Positions 12,301-23,691 of a DNA stretch of 64,000 nt are shown in pieces. Position numbers and translations under genes: made by a program. Source of the DNA: Dysidea avara (Eukaryota > Porifera > Demospongiae > Dictyoceratida > Dysideidae); contig NC_089280.1 of NCBI RefSeq assembly GCF_963678975.1, positions 2,121,001-2,185,000 of the forward strand, given 5' to 3'. The notes beneath the pieces were generated by a model. That model had not been told where the DNA came from. It ran no database searches and saw only the letters and a program-made list of their open reading frames with translations. Positions within the stretch are counted from its first letter, which is position 1; each line of letters begins with the position of its first letter.

Positions 12301-15300
12301 ACCTTTTGTGGTATAAAAGAAATTGCATTAACAGCTATAGAGTTACAAGGCAAAAACCAAACAACTGTAAATCGTGGGGTTGAAATGCTCTAATAGAACA
12401 GTCACCATGGTGCATATAAATGTAAAACCAGGGACTTCCATGCTGAACACCCGAATCCTTAACCACTGAGCCACTGTTATCACAGCTGATAACCTCACTT
12501 ACCTTGCTTAATTTCTACTTTATAAATGAAAATTCTAGCAAAATCTACTCAATAGTAAAAGTTCATAATTTCATAGGTCTAGCGAGAAGTCAATGATTAA
12601 GTAGAGGTTGACTGCAGAGAAGATCACAGGTCCCAGCTGTTGTGGCTCGTCTGGTGCGTGCTTAGACTGCATGTTGTGGGGGATCAAGTCACCACTGGAT
12701 CTGGGATTTTTTTCTACATTCTTCAACGTTTCAGTTACATGTTTCTGACTCCCTGTATTCACAGGCTTTAGCCTTCTCACAGGTCTCTAGTGGGATAGCA
12801 TTTAATAATAAATCTATCAATGGAAAATCTTGAACATTCTATGTGTGTTCTATTAGAAATCCTCAAAAAGTATGTGCTCTATTAGAGCATTACACAAGTA
12901 ATCAAATAAAACAATACTATTACAACTTCTCTAGTACTTATTCCATTGAATCAAAGCTGATATTATAGCCATTTTGCTACAGAACAGCGGGGTAGTACAT
13001 TACTATTAAGACCTATTTGCACCAATCGTCATCATCATAAGTGCTATGCTAATAAAACTTGGCTGCAAATTGTATTCTAGCCTAAAAGGTGTGGGATTTG
13101 CTTTGTATCATGTTTTGCATGAAAAATCAAGATACTTTAATAGAACAGTCACTGATAAATCTTAAATAGACAAATAGTATACCTAACTTGGAAAGAATTT
13201 ACTTTGTTATAAAACACTATTACAAATAAATACAGGTATATTGCAACCTTATATAGCCACAATTGAGCACAAAATTATATCAGTACAAATTGGCTTTAGT
13301 ATCAGATCAGTAGGTAGCTATTTTTCTGTATTGGTAGAGCACTAGTTTGTCATATCATCTTCATTGTATCTATAGATAAGAAGAACAATGATTTGTGTAA
13401 AAGCAAACCTCAAAGGCCAGTTTATGGTTGGCTTTGGGTATAAATTTAAACTACAAAAAGAAGTAAAATCCATGCAAAAACAGCCCAGCTGTATAAAAAG
13501 GGTGCAGCCTTCAAATAGTCTGGATGGAAAAGGTTGTGAAATCAAAGGTGGCGGCCATAAAATGGCTGCAATGATGTTGATCATACTAAATTTTATTAAA
13601 GCACAAAACCATTATTAAGATTTATTCAGGCTGTTTTGGGTGGGTAATAAATCTCATATACTCCACCTTGTTTTCTAATATACCCCACGCCTTCAGGCAC
13701 AATATAACATCTGCTCAAAACCAGGTTTATCCAATCGCTATGCATTGTTCATGTGCAGTAATTTAACGAACGCTATTATTTTGTCACGTGAGGACGCACA
13801 GTTGCCATGGCACTAGTATCACTGCAAGAAAACCATCCACTTTTGCCAAGCCCACAGCAGAAACAGCCATGGATGAGGTAAGTAATCTGAGTGTAATGCG
13901 AAATAGAGTCTAAAGCAGTTATACGGGCACAATGTGGAGTCTATGAAATTTATAAACCCTCAGACCCTTAGTAGCACCCTCGCTTCGCTCATGTGCTACA
14001 GCCCAGGCCTTCAGGTTTATAAATTTCAGACTCCACATTGTGCCTGTATAACTATTATTTATCATCCGCATCATTGCAGCTATTTCATGGCTGCCACCTT
14101 TGATTTCACAACTTTGTTCACTAGACTTTTTGAAGGCTGCACCATTTTTATACAGCTTGGGCTGTTTTGTGTGGATTACATTTACTTGTATAAATACCTG
14201 TGATTGGCTGTGAATTGTTACTGCCTCCATACGGTAGATTTTCCTGTTTGAGTCTGGAATACATATACAAGACAACACAGCCCATATAAAACTACTTTCA
14301 AAGCAATAATATATCTACAGGCTTAGGATACGTTGGCATGTTCTATAATAACATCAGATAAATGTGAATCACTTTGTGTTTCATTGTTGCAAGTGAAGAT
14401 TTTAAACTATAAGTTTATTATACATATATAAGCACTTTCACCCCTGCTCTAACCATTACCACCCTGTGCACACTAAGGAATTAACACCTGGGCTTGCAGG
14501 GCTCATTAATGTCAAATATGAATACTAAATTGCTTATAAGAAATAGATGTGGGCTTCTAAAGTGATAAAATTAATAAAGTAATGAAATGTTATACGGCCA
14601 AGAAAGCCAGTGTACTAGACCATGGGCATATTAACGGAACATGATATTTACATACATATGCACCTTCTCTAAATGGAATTAGTTTTACAATTCAGTTTTC
14701 CACATACTAAATGTGAACAAGATTGTCATGTGTGTCCATGAAATATGAGCTCGCAAAGTTTGGTTTAATTTCTTCTTTGTTTTGATTTTGTTGCACACTT
14801 TCCAAAACTATTATGAAAGCAATTGCACAACTCAATTGCCTTGAAATTTGGCTTACATTAAGTTTGGAAAATCTGATGATGGATGTTCACATGCAGAGTT
14901 ATGTAGAATTTATTTGTATTAAAAGAGGGTAAACCACTTATGGGAATAGGTTGAAAATTGGACTGTGCATAGGTTAACCATCATAGCTCATACTTTTTAA
15001 AGTTTAATACAAATCACAGTAACAGCTACAGAAGTTAAGGAGAAAGGTGCAAAATTGTGGGGTCAAAATACTTTAATTACAACAGTCACCGAGAATTATG
15101 AAAATTGTCAAAAAGAATTGTCCAGGGTATGAACCGGGGTCCTTTATACTCATTTCCCGTACCCTAATCCACTGCTGTCATCTGGTCAGCTCTACCTTAT
15201 AAATGACAATTCTAGACTGAATCTACTTAATGTAAAAGTTTATAATTTCATAGATCTACCAATGGAGAATCTAGAGCATTCTACAGTATGTGTGTTCTAT

Positions 15301-18300
15301 TAGATGACTTTAAAACACATACACATCTTCAGCAAAATTAGTTGTCTATAATATGACACTCTTTCAGCTTTCATTATCATCATTGTATCTGTAGATAAGA
15401 AGAAATTGGAGTCAAGGCCAGTTTATGGTCAACTATGGGGCATTTAAAACACAAAAAGAAGTGAAATCCATGTAATGGCTACCAAACTACAAAAATGGTA
15501 TACAGCAAACATCATTGCAGCCATTTCGTGGCTTTTTCCACCCAGGCTTTTAAAGGTCAAACCCCTTTTTACAGTTTGCATGTATATGGTTTACTAGTAA
15601 TTGCTGTCATTCACAGCCCCCACGTGTACTGTCACCTCAATACTACACTATGTATCTCAGTTCCTCGACCAGGTACTTTTGAGATAATATTATTTCTTAG
15701 GTTGTTAAGAGCAAACTAGCTGGACCCAACTTTGTGTGGCTCCTTCCTGAATGGTTCCTACCTGACTGGTGGAATCTCACTGACTCTGATTGTGATGCTG
15801 AAGAAATGAGAGATGCTCTGGAACACTCAATATCATTCGCAGATAACAGTGAGCTTACTAATGATGCTTCAAGGATGTTAGTATCTAACAAAGTGAGGTT
15901 TATATGATCATAGTACGTGATTATTATTTATTCCATCATATTAATAGAATGTGTCACAATTTAAGAAGGATCTACAGAATAAAACTACTTTATATAGTGT
16001 TAACACGGATGTAGATGTTGGATCTAGAATTGGATATGTGTATGATGCAATGTGGACCATTGTTCTTGCCTTAAACTCATCCATATCAATACTGGAAGAT
16101 AGAGGGTTGGGAGGACTGGAAGACTTCACTTATGATTCAGTTGAAATGGCAAATGTGTTCACTGAAGCTGTTGCTAATGTGTCATTTCAAGGAATATCGG
16201 TTAGTTACCTTTAGGTGTAAACTATGTATTGTTGTGTCAGTATTAACACATAGTATTACTAATCATCTGAAATATTACTTTAGGGAAATGTGTCTTTTGA
16301 AAATGGCAACCCCAGCCAACCTGCTTCTCTTCTAGTATTTCAGTACCGAAGTAAGTGTTAAATTATTAGTTACGTATTTTTAAATTAATAGGTAAGCTTT
16401 AAATCACAAGAATTTTTGGAGTTTTAATACGGCAGTGGTCTGAAAGTCCTGTGCCATGGTACTTTAAAATGTGAAGCATTTTTTAAGTTACTGCTGAAAA
16501 TTAACATGTAAAGGGTCTATGATACAGCACAGTATTTGGTGAGGTTTTACATTTCCTGCCAAAAGATCAACAAAAACCCAGTTTAACTTTTCCTTCATAA
16601 TAGCTTAATTGGCTAAATCAAGTCCAAATGTGCTTTTCATAGTAATCCCGAAAAACTGCCTCCAATGCATTTTAAAAATAAATCTTACTATATGACTAAA
16701 CATAACAATTGTTTCATGTGTATCTATCATATTAGCTTGGGGAAATCCAGGGTTTGGTAAGGGGGCACACCATGATCAGAGTAGTAGGCAGTCAGGGGTG
16801 CAGAGTAATTTATATCTTTCAGGACCGAAATACTTATATACGTAATAGCAATAAATCATGCTTTCTAAGTGGTCTACATTGATCAAGAGCTGCATGTAGG
16901 GATCAGTAACGGTCATGAGTTCAGTTATACGAGCCTTAAGAAATGTGATAATAGTGTAAGTGTAAATAATGTACAAAATATTCCTACAGGCTATGTAGCT
17001 AAATGTGTTCGTGGGTTGCATGGTGCTGCAGATACAAGTTTTCATACTCAGCAGAACAATGACTATAGAGAATTTAAAATAATGTTACATACAGTGACTG
17101 TTATATTAGACTGACTGCTCCATTAGAATATCTTTTTTGGAGGGAGGAAGGAAGGCACATACCCCTGTTCCCCTTTACAGTAGATTCACCACTGATAGAT
17201 AAGAACAAAATGTGACCCAGTCTGGGAAAACTAGTCTTATCGCTTATTAAAAAGTATTGAGAAATGGCAGTTTTAAGTATTCAGTGTGTTAAATGTTGTA
17301 GCTCACCAATGGATAAAGCTACGTGTATAATTACAAATTTTCATATCACCAATTTCTTACATCCACTGTACCAGTAGCCAACAGTTAAATTTCCTACCAT
17401 TTTATTTAGTTTTTAAACTGAGGTTGACTGTAGGAGGTGAGCTCCAAAAGGAGTGGGAGGCGGGGTACGGAGGAAGGCAAGGAACTTTGTAAAAAGTTAA
17501 AGAGGAAGGCGTAGGTATGGATTAGACCAAGTTATGGAGCATTTAGGCCACGTTATGGGGAATTTAGGTCTCAAACAGGCTAAAATGAAAGGACATTTAC
17601 AACACAGGTCTTTATTCAACACCACAGAGCTGTAAAGCCACATACAGCCATACCTAGGCTAACCAGAGCTCCATTAGGGCCCCAGACAGCTTGTACAGAT
17701 CGTCACTGTTTGGAAAAAGCAGCCAGCGACTTTCATAATGAAATTTGATAGTTTATTCTTGTAGTTTTGTTTTCTTGGTGAAAAATCAAATCTGCTGTCA
17801 TGGACGACAAGACTGATTTTCCCAGACCCAGTCACAAGTTAAGAATTATCAAAGTACAGTCTAAGTGAGCAGACTGGTTACATTTGGCTGTGACAAAACA
17901 CAGAACTTAGTGAAATGATTACTTTACTTGCCAGTAATGGGTGCTCGTTTACCTTGCAAGTTGTAATTATAACCAAATGTATCTGGCATTGTTCATTCCT
18001 TTAATGTGGTTGTATATAGAAGTTTGATAATGATGAACTGTATTGTGACCAGTTAACAAACAAGTGTGAGAAATTTTGCAAGCAACATAGTAGGGATCAC
18101 TAAAAGTATTGGATTTGCACTTTAGGTGATCATCCCCTCGTTTCAGTACTCTTCAATCCCTACTACTATGGAGCTTGTAGAATTCCTAATATGATTAACA
18201 TCATGATGCATGTGGTTTAGATGGTGTTCCTGAGCCAATATTGATCTTCAATCTACTACAAACTGATGATTCTGACAAGTTACAATTTGTCTCAAACAAC

Positions 18301-21300
18301 AGTAGCTTTATCTGGCAAGGTATGTACAACTATAATGATATAACTGTTATCAGTTGATATCATCTCCCTAGGTGGAGTTGTACCCAGAGATTCTCCTGTT
18401 CCAATTGTTAGAGAAAGCCATTTGGTAGAATTTATAATAACTGGTGTTGTGTCTTCTATTGGAATATTATCAACTATCTTCTTCTTCATGTTTAACCTCT
18501 ACTATAGAAAACACCAGTAAGTCATCTAGCATAGGGATCATGAAGGTTTGGGCTTTTCTGGCCAAAATATCACCCTAAAACCAGCCTCACAATACCTTCA
18601 TGGTGCCTTGGCAGTATTGGTTGATAGTTTATAAAATATATACACTGAGGAGAGTATCCTACTCTCATATACCCCTGTAGAAAGGCATATTGTGAAGTTG
18701 TGATGTTACAATTCCGAGTTCACCTGTTTCTCTTTGCATAATTAATGATGTTATTAATTGAACATAATATCAGTTGAACATGACCCTAACAATGTTGCTA
18801 GCAGCTAAATTGACTCAAGCTCTCAGCATTTCTTACTGAACTACAAGCGTATGGGTTTGGGCAACTGCATAGACATTTCTTGCCAGGTCTTTTGAAAATA
18901 GGGAATTCCTGAGCATCGCTAGTGTGGTAAAATGCTAATGATTCTTGCACTTTTACAGCTGCTCGTATGTCACAAACCACAGCACCTTGTTACATCATAA
19001 CTTCACGATCCGCTCTTCTACAGGGGTATATGAGAGTAGGATACTCTCCTCAGTGTATTATGAACACTTGATATAACCAAGCCCGAAAGTGCCTTTAGTA
19101 CAACATGAAATACTTCCAAAAAAGTTGCTACAAATTTTTTCAAAATTATTTAGTGGAGTTTTCTACTGACTGAATGACTGAGTGAGTGACTAACTAATGC
19201 CTTCAAACAAGGGTAACTCAAAAACAGCTAGCTTGATGTTTTTATTGTTTGATGTCACTTCAACCCTACAGGTGCCTTTTGGCATACCGTAGTACATACA
19301 ATGCATGCTTCATGAACTTACCAGTGTCCTCCTTTGTGTCCCATTTATCTTTGCTGACAGCACGAGGTGTTGATTCGCGGTAGCACCATGTGATGGTTTC
19401 CCTACTTTTGACAGGAATTCCCAAGTTTTCTGCTAATTGTGCCTGGATTGATTGCAGACATTGTTCTTGTAGTGTTCTTCATTTGTATACAACACTGTGC
19501 AACCGGCTGAACATAGCTGAAAATGAAGCATGATGGTCACTTTGCTACTTCAGTAATAATATTGATTATTGGGAGATGAAAACAATAAGCTTGCTGCCAT
19601 CCTTTCTTCTAATCCGGGTTCAGCAGTCACAATAATGTTACAAGCAAACAAGTATAAGAATTTGATTAGGGATCATAGAAATAAAAAGTATTGAAACACA
19701 AGGGATATACCTGAAGATATACTAGAGAATATTTAATCCCTAATTTAGTCATGGGTATTTAATGTCCCCTAGTATATCTTCAGGCGTAGGTGACCTCTTG
19801 TTTCACTACTGTTTATTTCTTAAATTCCTATTTTTTTCTTATACTTGTTCTATCTGTCTCCATTAACAGATGTATCTATACATAATCAACTGCATGAGTC
19901 TATCTAAAATACAAGTACACATTTATCACTCAATTTCAAAGCACTCAAACTTCAAAATTTTCCTGTTTGGGCATGCCCCCAGACCCCCTACTATTCCTAG
20001 TGTGCAAAGCACACTAAGGTACAGTTAATGGTAACATTTTGTAACTGAAAGACACCCCACATGACTTGCCTCCCACTTTGGATTACTGTCCACTCCTGCA
20101 TGTAATGATTGCAATATTAATTTATGAAAGCAATCTGTACATCATACACTACGATAGTAGTGTATAGTAGGGACCACAAAGGAGTAGACGTGGCCCACGA
20201 AATAAAATCATCCAAAAAACAACCTCAATTTTCCCAGACAACGATGAGGCAGTATTGGTTAGGTAAAACTAAGCCCAAACAAGCTTTCAGATCAACCCGA
20301 AATGCTTTCAACAAGTTGCTATGGAATTTTAAAAATAATTTATTTAATGGAATTTTCTACTGACTGACTGACTGAGTAACTGATTGACTGATGCCTTCAG
20401 ACAAGTGTACTCAATAACAGCTAAGGCTACGGGCTTGATTTTTTCACTGTTCGATGTTGCTTCAGCCTGACAGGCACCTTTTGGCATACCGCAGTACGTG
20501 TAATGCCTTCGCCATGGACTTACCAGTGTCCTCCTTTGTGTCCCACTCATCTTTGCTGACAGCTAAAAGTGTCGATTTGGCAATAGCACATGATGGCTTC
20601 CCTTCATAACGAAAATCATCCGTATCTGTCATAATGGCTATTTTGATAGCAGAGGCGCTTTTCAAACAGTTTTTGATTTGTATTGCTGTGTAACTGGTTG
20701 AACATAAGCTGATAATGAAACATAATGGATACTTTACTTTTCAGATGATAATAATTGATATAACCTGGGGCGTGCGGCACCATTTCTTTCGATATGTGTG
20801 AATTGCAGAGGTGCTTTTCGAGCAGTTCTTGATTCGAAATGCTGCGTAACAAGTTTAACATAGCTGACAACAAAGCGTAATGGATACTTCACTTTTCAGA
20901 TGATAATTGGGGTACGCGGCATCATTTCAGATGCAGTATGCATGGGTTCACCAGTCATAATAATTATTTACAAAAAAAGTTAACAAACAAGTACACAGAA
21001 AAATTTGGAATTTTCAACTAGAGTAGGGACCATAGTACATCAATAAAAAGTACTGAAACAACCTGGAGCAGTGCACGATATTAAATCACAGTAAAACAAT
21101 AAGAAGTGATATATCCCTACTGTGCTCAAGATACTACAATGGAAATGCACAGTAGGGATATAACACTTCTTATTGTTTTACTGTGATTTAATATCGCGCA
21201 CTACTCCAGCTTGTTTCAGTACTTTTTATCGATGTGTTATGGTCCCTACTCTAGTTGAAAATTCCATATTTTTCTGTGTACTTGTATTAATAATACATAT

Positions 21301-23691
21301 GATGCATACTATATATGGCATGTGTGTATCACCTAGTAAAAAACTTGAACTATTCCGTTTCTTTAGAGCTGTAAGAAAAAGCAGTTACCGACTCAATTCA
21401 CTAATTTTAGTAGCAGTGTTTGTAGGGTTTGTTGGTACCCTCCTACATGTTATTAAACTAGATGATGATATGCCTGAACTTGTCACTACAACAATTTGTA
21501 ATGTAAGTTAAATCACTGAAAATAATCTGCATGTTTAACTAGTTTATGTACACAGGCAAGAAACTGGACTAACAAGTTAGCTTTTGTAGTTGCTTTTGGT
21601 ACACTGTTTGTTAAAATCTGGAGACTGTACAAAATCTTTTCCAACAGGACTTTGACGAAACAAGTAAGTGTTACTTTAGCGATCTTTATTTAGTATAGTA
21701 TGTAATTATTATACTGTACAGAAACATTTGGATGATAAATATTTATTTCTGATGGCAGCAGTTATAGCAGCACCAATCTTAGTAGTGTTAATTGTCCAAG
21801 TTGCAGCATTTCCACTAAAGTTACATCGACATGAGATTATAAATGAGGTAATATTTTCTTCTAATATAATTGTGACCCAGTCTGGGAAAACCGGTTTGAT
21901 CACCTATTTAAAAGTGTCGAGAAATGCCGGTTTTAAGAATTTAGTGTGTTGTAGCTCACCAATGGTTGAAGCTATGTGTATTAAATTTTCACACGTTTCA
22001 TACCAATTTCTTACCTTCCAAAGCACCAGTAGCCAACAGCTAAGTTTCCCACCATTTTAGATAGTTTTTAAACCATGGTTGACTGCATCAGGCGAGCTCC
22101 AAAGGGGAGGGAGGCAGGGACCCAGAAGGAGGGCAAGAGGCTGTTTAAAAAATTGAAAAGGAAGACATAGGGATGAATTAGGCCAAGTTATGAGCCATTC
22201 AGGTCTCAAAACTGGCTAAAATGAAAGGAAATTCACAGTAGATCTCTTTAATTAACACCACAGAGCTGTACAGCCACATACAGCCATCCCAAGGCTGACC
22301 AGAGCTCCGTTAAGACCCCACACTGCGTCACCACTGTGCTTAGGTAAAGCATCCAGCAAAAGCAGACCACTCAAGTCTAGCTGATTTTGATTGTGAAGTT
22401 CGATAGTTTATTCATGTAGCTTTGTGTTCTTGGTGAAAAATCGAATCTGCTGACATGGGCAATAAGACTAGTTTTCCCAGATCCAGTCACAGTTTGTGAA
22501 AAGACATCTTCACACAGTTATGCACTTGGCTTAACATTGTTAATTTCTTTCTATTGCTCCAGGATGATTTTGTGACAGTTGGGATATATAAAGATTGCAG
22601 TGGAGATCATGAGTTCATATTCTTAGGAGTTTGTTACACTGAATATGTTCTACTAGCATTGTTTAGTATACTAGTAACTTATCAGACTCAGAAAAATATT
22701 GGTGTTTATCATAAACATCTTGAATCAGCTGTGATCAACCTGACAACAATACTAGCTGTCCTGTTGTCCTCTATTTGTCAAGTTGTTGTGATCATTTTTT
22801 ATTTGAATGAACAACAAGAAGGAGTATTATTGGTGATTACACTTCGTGACTGTCTGTGGATGTTTCCAATGATCTATTTGTTGTTTATTCCTAAGGTACA
22901 ATTGCAAAATGCTCTAAACAGTAGTGAAGGAACCCACTCAGCATTGTAACAATGTGGGAAAATCCCTAAATTGGTATGTTTTTCACCATCTTTTCAATAC
23001 CAAAGTTTTCTACACTGCTACAATGCCAAGTAGGGATTTTCCCTCTTACAGTAGCTACCATATCTCTTGTTTAACTACTTTGTATCACTTTAATCCTGCT
23101 TCATTTGTAAATTAATTGAAAGTTTTGGTAGAGCATAGCTATAAATAGACGTGCTGCTGTGACTGCTGTATTAGAGTATTTTGATTTCACTACTCAGCTA
23201 CACAGCAGAATTAGTTGGGGAGGGGGGGGGACATGGTACAATACTTTATTTCCTATTATGGAGGTAGATCATTAAGGGGTGTAGCCTTAGCACTTTTAAA
23301 TATTATATATTAGCTAATATACATACAATGTAAACATGTATAATTACAATCAGATACACTTTCTAAAACAAGAAAAGGAAAACTGAAAAAAGGGATAACT
23401 AAGTGTCCTTAGGGCCATGCGTATAAAACAGTGATTAGTTACTTTGTGAAATTACAACTACCATGTTAGTGATCACACCATTTCTTACAGGTATACAGAG
23501 TGAAGAAAATGCCTTTCCAGTTCATTATTAAAGTTAATGAGTCTGTAGCAAACACTTTTTGGAGCAGGAAGAGTGTAGACCTAACAGACTTTGAACTCCA
23601 CAGAAGAAGTTCAGATGCTTGTCTAATACACAATGAAAATACGCAAGAAGCATCTCTTGATTCAATTTCAAATTTGCACTCGCTGAAGTAA
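6364..23691 (+). CDS. Gene A: GABA-B-type class C receptor, 5' exon not found
   Basis: Exons, read by conserved splice sites and frame: 6364-6507, 8350-8520, 11098-11202, 11263-11337, 15701-15892, 15948-16199, 16284-16350, 18221-18319, 18372-18516, 21367-21502, 21556-21663, 21722-21847, 22563-22895, 23491-23691. Joined they give 717 codons plus stop, equivalent to exons 2-15 of genes B-D. No counterpart of exon 1 (signal peptide and DDPCGRNES segment) is visible upstream, so the gene is 5'-truncated, has a very divergent first exon, or starts outside the window. The product would be a plasma-membrane G-protein-coupled receptor: flytrap lobes, then seven helices starting in the 18372 exon (SSIGILSTIFFFMF). 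The tail is short (66 aa), ends HSLK and has no PDZ ligand. Introns 8 and 13 each hold a copy of the same TIR element. Family membership is clear; ligand and activity are unknown. Confidence 0.85.
6945..7386. mobile_element. Repeat with terminal hairpin and first-exon-like cassette, copy 1
   Basis: About 6955-7085 is a near-perfect hairpin: TATACGGGCACAATGTGGAG on the left arm and its complement on the right, with a loop rich in GCGAAGCGAGG. The body (7086-7384) is bounded by TTAGACTCTATTT and AAATAGAGTCTAA. The same unit occurs inverted at 13625-14055. On the minus strand 7194-7124 reads as a 71-nt open segment, beginning ATGGCACTAGTA and ending just before a GTAAGT donor, as in copy 2. Confidence 0.75.
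7706..7803 (+). repeat. 22-bp tandem repeat, about 4 units
   Basis: The unit CTAACACATTGTTGTCCTATA is repeated with minor variants inside intron 2 of gene A. Confidence 0.8.
8745..8938. repeat. Foldback MITE
   Basis: Left end AACAGCCAAGCTTTTAAAAA and right end TTGCAGCTTGGCTGTTTT are inverted repeats. The inner arms also pair (GGATGCGACCTTCAAAAGCC against GCTTTTGAAAGCTGCACCC). Related arms occur at 13490-13575, 14070-14180 and 15500-15590. Intronic in gene A. Confidence 0.7.
9068..10078. mobile_element. hAT-like element (TAGGGCTGTACCGATA ends) with nested repeat
   Basis: Left terminus TAGGGCTGTACCGATAC and right terminus TTGGTACAGCTCTA are inverted repeats. Flanking 8-mers GTTTTAAC and ATTTTAAT match at 6 of 8 places. 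The interior 9150-9720 is a copy of the repeat family that also occurs near 19260, 20460, 24580 and 36700 and carries a coding-like WDTKED segment on the minus strand. A tRNA-like segment with a box-B-type AGTTCAAATCC lies near 9690. No intact transposase. Confidence 0.65.
10080..10870 (+). mobile_element. Composite repeat with tRNA-like head, copy 1
   Basis: A tRNA-like segment has box A TGGTTCAGTGGT at 10227-10238 and box B GGTTCGAACCC at 10271-10281. It is followed at 10319-10343 by the dispersed motif (CCGTTCTATTAGAGTATTTC) and then a body of about 500 bp. The whole unit is the inverted counterpart of 11795-12600, with homology on both sides of the tRNA-like part. It is a Pol III-type SINE head captured in a longer element, or a SINE with an extended leader. 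Intron 3 of gene A. Confidence 0.65.
11690..12860 (-). mobile_element. Composite repeat with tRNA-like head, copy 2 (inverted)
   Basis: Reading the minus strand, the tRNA-like part is about 12490-12420 (GTGGCTCAGTGGTTAAGG as box A). The dispersed motif follows at 12405-12378, then the body runs down to about 11795 (TGTGTGGCCAAGAATGCTAG). Its upstream leader matches that of copy 1 and copy 3. Copies of the TGTTCTATTAG word lie at 12848 and 12879. Several short open frames here are repeat sequence, not genes. Confidence 0.6.
13400..14215. repeat. Palindromic MITE interrupted by another element
   Basis: The arm at 13490-13575 (TATAAAAAGGGTGCAGCC ... AAATCAAAGGTGGCGGCCA) is complementary to 14070-14180 (GGCTGCCACCTTTGATTTC ... 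GGCTGCACCATTTTTATACA). The centre (13625-14055) is a complete inverted copy of the 6945-7386 element. So one repeat was inserted into another. All in intron 5 of gene A. Confidence 0.7.
13625..14055. mobile_element. Repeat with terminal hairpin and first-exon-like cassette, copy 2
   Basis: Inverted relative to 6945-7386 and nearly identical over its length. In this orientation the + strand shows a CCAAT word (13730), an E-box CACGTG (13787), then ATG at 13807 and an open segment of 71 nt that ends at a GTAAGT donor (13878). The hairpin lies at 13918-14053. See findings for the promoter and first-exon reading. Confidence 0.7.
14580..15310 (-). mobile_element. Composite repeat with tRNA-like head, copy 3 (inverted)
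   Basis: Homologous to 11795-12860 in the same orientation. The tRNA-like part lies at about 15190-15115 (minus strand box B of the type GGTTCATACCC), with a decayed dispersed motif at 15095-15070. The leader matches up to TGTGTTCTATTAGATG near 15295. More decayed than copy 2. Confidence 0.55.
17211..17836. mobile_element. TIR element TGTGACCCAGTCTGGG, copy 1
   Basis: Begins TGTGACCCAGTCTGGG and ends CCCAGACCCAGTCACA, an imperfect terminal inverted repeat of about 20 bp. It is about 625 bp long, non-coding and intronic (intron 8 of gene A). A second copy in the same orientation is at 21871-22491 in intron 13 of the same gene. Confidence 0.7.
18528..19820 (+). mobile_element. TAGGGA-type repeat with nested MITE and foldback end
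   Basis: Starts AGGGATCATGAAGGTTTGGG, as at 36412. After 18640 it is broken by a MITE (18643-19055) and continues at 19060 with the shared body, including the minus-strand coding-like AVSKDKWDTKEDTGK segment (about 19290-19370). It ends in a palindromic part at 19665-19820 (ATACCTGAAGATATACTAG and its complement). Intron 10 of gene A. Confidence 0.6.
18643..19055. mobile_element. TA-flanked MITE with long inverted ends
   Basis: Left arm from 18643 (CACTGAGGAGAGTATCCTAC ... ATACCCCTGTAG) is repeated inverted at 18985-19055 (CTACAGGGGTATATGAGAG ... CTCCTCAGTG). Both ends are flanked by TA (18641-18642, 19056-19057), the usual target of Tc1/mariner-type elements. It sits inside another repeat, so it is the younger insertion. 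Confidence 0.75.
20166..21260 (+). mobile_element. TAGTAGGGACCA-bounded element with 250-bp palindrome
   Basis: Left end TAGTAGGGACCACA at 20166, right end ATGGTCCCTACTC near 21245. The body shares the repeat seen at 24304-25150 and the minus-strand peptide-like AVSKDEWDTKEDTGKSM (about 20490-20580). The right part 21009-21265 is a near-perfect palindrome: two arms of about 110 nt (GAATTTTCAACTAGAGTAGG, TCAGTACTTTTTATCGATG and complements) around about 30 nt. The element ends about 100 bp before exon 11 of gene A (21367). Confidence 0.7.
21871..22491. mobile_element. TIR element TGTGACCCAGTCTGGG, copy 2
   Basis: Same element as 17211-17836, same orientation, with terminal repeats TGTGACCCAGTCTGGG and CCCAGATCCAGTCACA. 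It starts 23 bp after the exon 13 donor of gene A, so it lies close to the splice site. Confidence 0.7.
22960..23110. repeat. Decayed foldback fragment
   Basis: Contains AGTAGGGATTTTCCC and the TCTCTTGTTTAACTACTTTG block shared with 2280-2330 and 19790-19820. It lies in intron 14 of gene A. At about 23160 follows a copy of the dispersed motif (CTGTATTAGAGTATTTTG). Confidence 0.45.
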
